Source of the DNA: JBFWUW01 sp050247075
Lineage (GTDB): Bacteria; Planctomycetota; Planctomycetia; Pirellulales; JBFWUW01
Reading direction: 5' to 3'
Assembly: GCA_050247075.1 (NCBI GenBank)
Contig: JBFWUW010000111.1
Location: 1 to 15,505, forward strand
Length of the DNA: 15,505 bases
Both the position numbers and the translations under genes were made by a program. The notes beneath the pieces were generated by a model. It was not told the DNA's origin, searched no databases, and saw only the letters and a program-made list of their open reading frames with translations. Shown in pieces: positions 13,325-15,505 of this stretch (its first letter is position 1; each line of letters opens with the position of its first letter).

Positions 13325-14569
13325 CTATTCGCGTGGCATCCGCCGATTAGGCCGTTGCCATATCACCCGAGCCGCAAAGGTGCTGCCGTCCGCCCCGCGC
13401 GGATGGGGCTTGCCGGCCACCAAAAACTCCGCGTCCGTCACCCACGATTCCTGATCCGAAATGGGTGCCGCGCCAAAGTTGCCCAGCATCACGCCCCGTT
13501 CCGGAATCAACGCCTGCTCCGTCCGGCGCATCACCCGCAAAGTGCCGGGATCGACCTGGGCCAGAAACAGCGGCGCTCGGTTGCGGGTGATGTGGTCGTT
13601 GTCGGCTCCGCGCCGGGTATAGCTCAAGAACAGCCCTTCGCTATGCGCCAGCCAGTGGGCTTGGGTGTTATAGCTGCCCAGTTCTTTATCGTCGTCAAAC
13701 ATCCAGGGCCGCACGGGCGAAAAATGCAGCCCGTCGTCGCTGGTGGTGACATACCCCTTGGCGTCGTTGCGCAGCGTCAGAAAGTACTTGCCGGCGTACT
13801 CGATCAGCGACGGCTCGGCGAAGCCACGCCCGCCAACAATGGCCAATTCGTCGCCATGCTCCATGTACGCCAATGTTTGTCCATCGAAGCGGCAATGCAA
13901 GATCGTCGTGGAGTAGTCGCTGCCCGTTGGCCCCCGGTAATAGACGGGCAGCAGCAACGTGCCGTCGGCCTTGGTAACCCATTGCACGCAGCCGGGACAA
14001 ACCAGGTAGAACTTGCTCTGTGTGTCCGGCATCTCCAGCATTTTCCAATTCGACCATTGGTTGGCCACCGGGTCGAAGCTGGCATAGGCGCACTCGTTGG
14101 ACTTGGGTTGCTCATCGAGCTGCTTGCCCGACTGGCTGTAGCGAACCTTGGTGCCAATGGCCAGTAGTTTGCCCGAGGCCGCATGCCAGGCTGGCGTGAC
14201 ATCGGCCACGGCGATGGTGACATCGGGCGATTCCTGCTGCCAGGCCAACTCGGCGATTTCCGTCGGGCCAGCCCAGGTTTTCCCCAGGTCGTCGCTGCGC
14301 AGATACCACAAGCCTGAATAATGGTCGTCCGCCGCCAGATGCTTTTGAATGGTCACAATCACCGCTGGCTGGCCTTGTTGGCCGTGCCCAGGAATCGCCG
14401 CGGCGCGCGGATGAAACCAGCAGAAACCGGGATCCAATTGCCGGTGGATGACTTCCGTCTTCACGCGAAAGCCCAACGGCGCGGCCTCTTCGGCACGGAC
14501 GCTCTTCACAGTCAACAAGGGAAGCGCTAGCAGCATTAACCTGGTAATGAAGATGGCGAAGATTCGCAT
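13325..14569 (-). CDS. Exported sialidase-fold (BNR/Asp-box) protein
   Basis: A 414-aa product with a signal peptide (MRIFAIF..., hydrophobic LMLLALPLL, cleavage after VRA near 26). The mature part fits a six-bladed sialidase-type propeller. A canonical Asp-box SDDLGKTW is at 92-99 and a degenerate one, TSDDGLHFS, comes later. FHPRAA (53-58) carries an Arg at the place of the first sialidase arginine, and AEPSLIEY holds a central acidic residue. Family members in planctomycetes probably act on sulfated or sialylated glycans outside the cytoplasm, but many propeller proteins of this type lack proven activity. The ATG at 14569 gives the best signal peptide; earlier ATGs at 14584 and 14590 add a few residues, and no start has a good ribosome-binding site. 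It may alternatively be a non-enzymatic glycan-binding protein. Confidence 0.8.
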   Translation of the reverse strand: MRIFAIFITRLMLLALPLLTVKSVRAEEAAPLGFRVKTEVIHRQLDPGFCWFHPRAAAIPGHGQQGQPAVIVTIQKHLAADDHYSGLWYLRSDDLGKTWAGPTEIAELAWQQESPDVTIAVADVTPAWHAASGKLLAIGTKVRYSQSGKQLDEQPKSNECAYASFDPVANQWSNWKMLEMPDTQSKFYLVCPGCVQWVTKADGTLLLPVYYRGPTGSDYSTTILHCRFDGQTLAYMEHGDELAIVGGRGFAEPSLIEYAGKYFLTLRNDAKGYVTTSDDGLHFSPVRPWMFDDDKELGSYNTQAHWLAHSEGLFLSYTRRGADNDHITRNRAPLFLAQVDPGTLRVMRRTEQALIPERGVMLGNFGAAPISDQESWVTDAEFLVAGKPHPRGADGSTFAARVIWQRPNRRMPRE

Positions 14570-14865
14570 GGAACAAGGGAGCATGTGCATGGCTGGTGAC
14601 TCTACGGAAGGGTGGAGGCGTCGAACTGCATGATCGACGGAAAGAAGGCGAGATGCAAGCAGATCAGTTTGGTTCGGCGCTCGACGATCAGTTGGAAAGT
14701 AGATGCGGATTGCGGACCGCGGATTGCTGACGGCTGAAAGCTAACATCCTTGCGCCCTGACCCCAGGGGTGGCCTGATAAAAAGTTTGGTGATGTCACAG
14801 AAAAGCCGTTGCACGAGGGACTTGCGCTGAAAGCGTTTCAGATTCCAGCCCAAAGTCTTTCGCTT
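14570..14865. other. Intergenic stretch upstream of the sialidase-fold gene
   Basis: No coding frame is convincing. GCGGATTGC occurs twice, at 14705-14713 and 14719-14727, a short repeat with a 14-bp period in an AT-balanced area. The promoter of the sialidase-fold gene should lie here, but no pair of boxes stands out. Confidence 0.4.
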
Positions 14866-15046
14866 GCGAGCGCACCCTGGGCATCGTTCACGCGCGAGAT
14901 GTTTTCAACCCTGAAGGGATTGCACAACCGTTGCGGCAGCCCATCATCAGTTGTCGCGCAATACGGTCGGCAATCCCATCGCGATTGTGAAACCCCCGCG
15001 GGGTTTACGACATTTCTTGGCGGTTGCGGATCCAGGGTGCGCTCGC
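14866..15046. repeat. MITE-like element with 15-bp terminal inverted repeats
   Basis: GCGAGCGCACCCTGG (14866-14880) is matched exactly by its reverse complement at 15032-15046, enclosing 151 bp. Inside, GGGATTGC (14916-14923) pairs with GCAATCCC (14970-14977). Within that, CCGTTGCG (14928-14935) can pair with the CGCAATACGG block near 14959. AAACCCC/GGGGTTT (14990-14996, 15000-15006) makes a compact hairpin. Frames cross it on both strands but none has coding character. It may be a non-autonomous transposable element or a structured RNA. Confidence 0.55.
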
Positions 15047-15154
15047 GAATCGCTCCCGAACCCTTGTATGATTCGACCGACGTTTGATTTGGTTCCGCCA
15101 CGATGGATTTTGAAGGCATGGACCCGTTTTCCAAACGGTTGCAATAAAGCGGCA

Positions 15155-15376
15155 CCTGAAGGCCGCGTCCGCCGTGGCCCGGTCGCCCACCGCATGGCCC
15201 ACAATCGCCGCATCGGCCGCGCGGGCCGCCACCGCCGCCGCGTCGTTGGCCACGCGCAGGGTGTACGCTTCGTCCAGTAAGGCTTGTGCCCGGTCGCGGG
15301 AGGCCGACGCCGCCACCTCAAACTGGCGGTACTGGAGAATCGTGGCCTGGTTGCGGGTGGACCAAGCCAGGTACAG
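15155..15376 (-). pseudogene. Coding remnant, Ala-rich helical protein fragment
   Basis: About 74 codons on the - strand have strongly G/C-biased third positions and encode a regular Ala-rich amphipathic helix (QFEVAASASRDRAQALLDEAYTL, here described by its A/R/E spacing, and AARAADAAIVGHAVGDRATADAAF). The bias disappears upstream of 15376 and downstream of 15155, so the ends look eroded or replaced. The wider open frame starts with a GTG at 15448 lacking a ribosome-binding site. The family is not recognised. It sits between the MITE-like element and the divergent gene at the right edge, so a truncated gene is the simplest reading; a real short gene is possible. Confidence 0.35.
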
Positions 15377-15487
15377 TGCAAGGCCATCGCGCACTCTGCG
15401 TAGAATAGGCTGGCGCGGCAAGATTGCTTTTGCTATAAATCTAGGCACGTTTCTGTTCGAATTGCCAAGACACGGAGAGGGATCGCA

Positions 15488-15505
15488 ATGATGGAAATTG
15501 CCGAG
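15488..15505 (+). CDS. Start of a gene cut by the right edge
   Basis: Two consecutive ATGs (15488, 15491) follow GAGAGGGA (15474-15481) at good spacing, and the frame (MMEIAE) is open to the window end. A TATAAAT at 15434-15440 could be the -10 of its promoter. Only six codons are visible, so no function can be given. Confidence 0.5.

Noticed and set aside
14809..15155. Short frames on both strands across the MITE-like element
   Set aside because: They follow from the inverted-repeat structure; composition is not coding-like and starts lack ribosome-binding sites.
1..15505. CRISPR array
   Set aside because: No regularly spaced direct repeats of 24-40 bp were seen; the repeats present are short, inverted or only two to three copies.

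Overview
This is a GC-rich chromosomal stretch, most likely from a planctomycete close to the Pirellulales. That assignment is inferred from gene style: exported Gly/Tyr/His-rich miniproteins, an exported sialidase-fold protein, a recombinase type with a characteristic C-terminus, and small palindromic intergenic repeats. No rRNA or marker phylogeny is available in the window.

Positions 1-2470 look like the right end of an integrated phage or element. A phage tail tape-measure-like C-terminus runs off the left edge. A terminator, a palindromic operator-like site and a sigma70-type promoter follow, then three small unknown genes on the + strand. The stretch closes with a strong terminator, an 18-bp perfect palindrome and the displaced 3' half of a tRNA-Pro(GGG). 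Positions 2449-3880 are an integration graveyard. The 3' end of a large serine recombinase (- strand, its stop codon inside the tRNA-Pro remnant) is joined at about 2995 to the 3' end of a tyrosine recombinase (+ strand). The latter is followed by TTTGTCCC repeats, a long hairpin and an intact tRNA-Ser(GCT).

From 4323 on the content is ordinary housekeeping and accessory chromosome. It holds a well-marked promoter, a structured leader and cysteine synthase (+). On the - strand are a YacP-like NYN nuclease and class I dihydroorotase pyrC, then after about 0.7 kb without a gene two tiny exported Gly/Tyr/His-rich proteins and a membrane-anchored unknown protein. A probable three-gene + operon follows: SirB1-like transglutaminase-fold protein, small membrane protein, SDR oxidoreductase. 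It converges on a - strand fumarylacetoacetase-family hydrolase, and further on lies an exported sialidase-fold protein, also on -. Two repeat elements, REPIN-like at 13157-13310 and MITE-like at 14866-15046, sit in the right-hand intergenic regions. A coding remnant and the first codons of a new gene end the window.

I do not see a complete, clearly new multi-gene system. The points most worth a second look are the tandem-integration scar (tRNA-Pro half, serine and tyrosine recombinase halves), the uncharacterised element cargo genes at 755-2078, the paired secreted miniproteins, and the two structured repeats, one of which shows compensatory changes in its stem.
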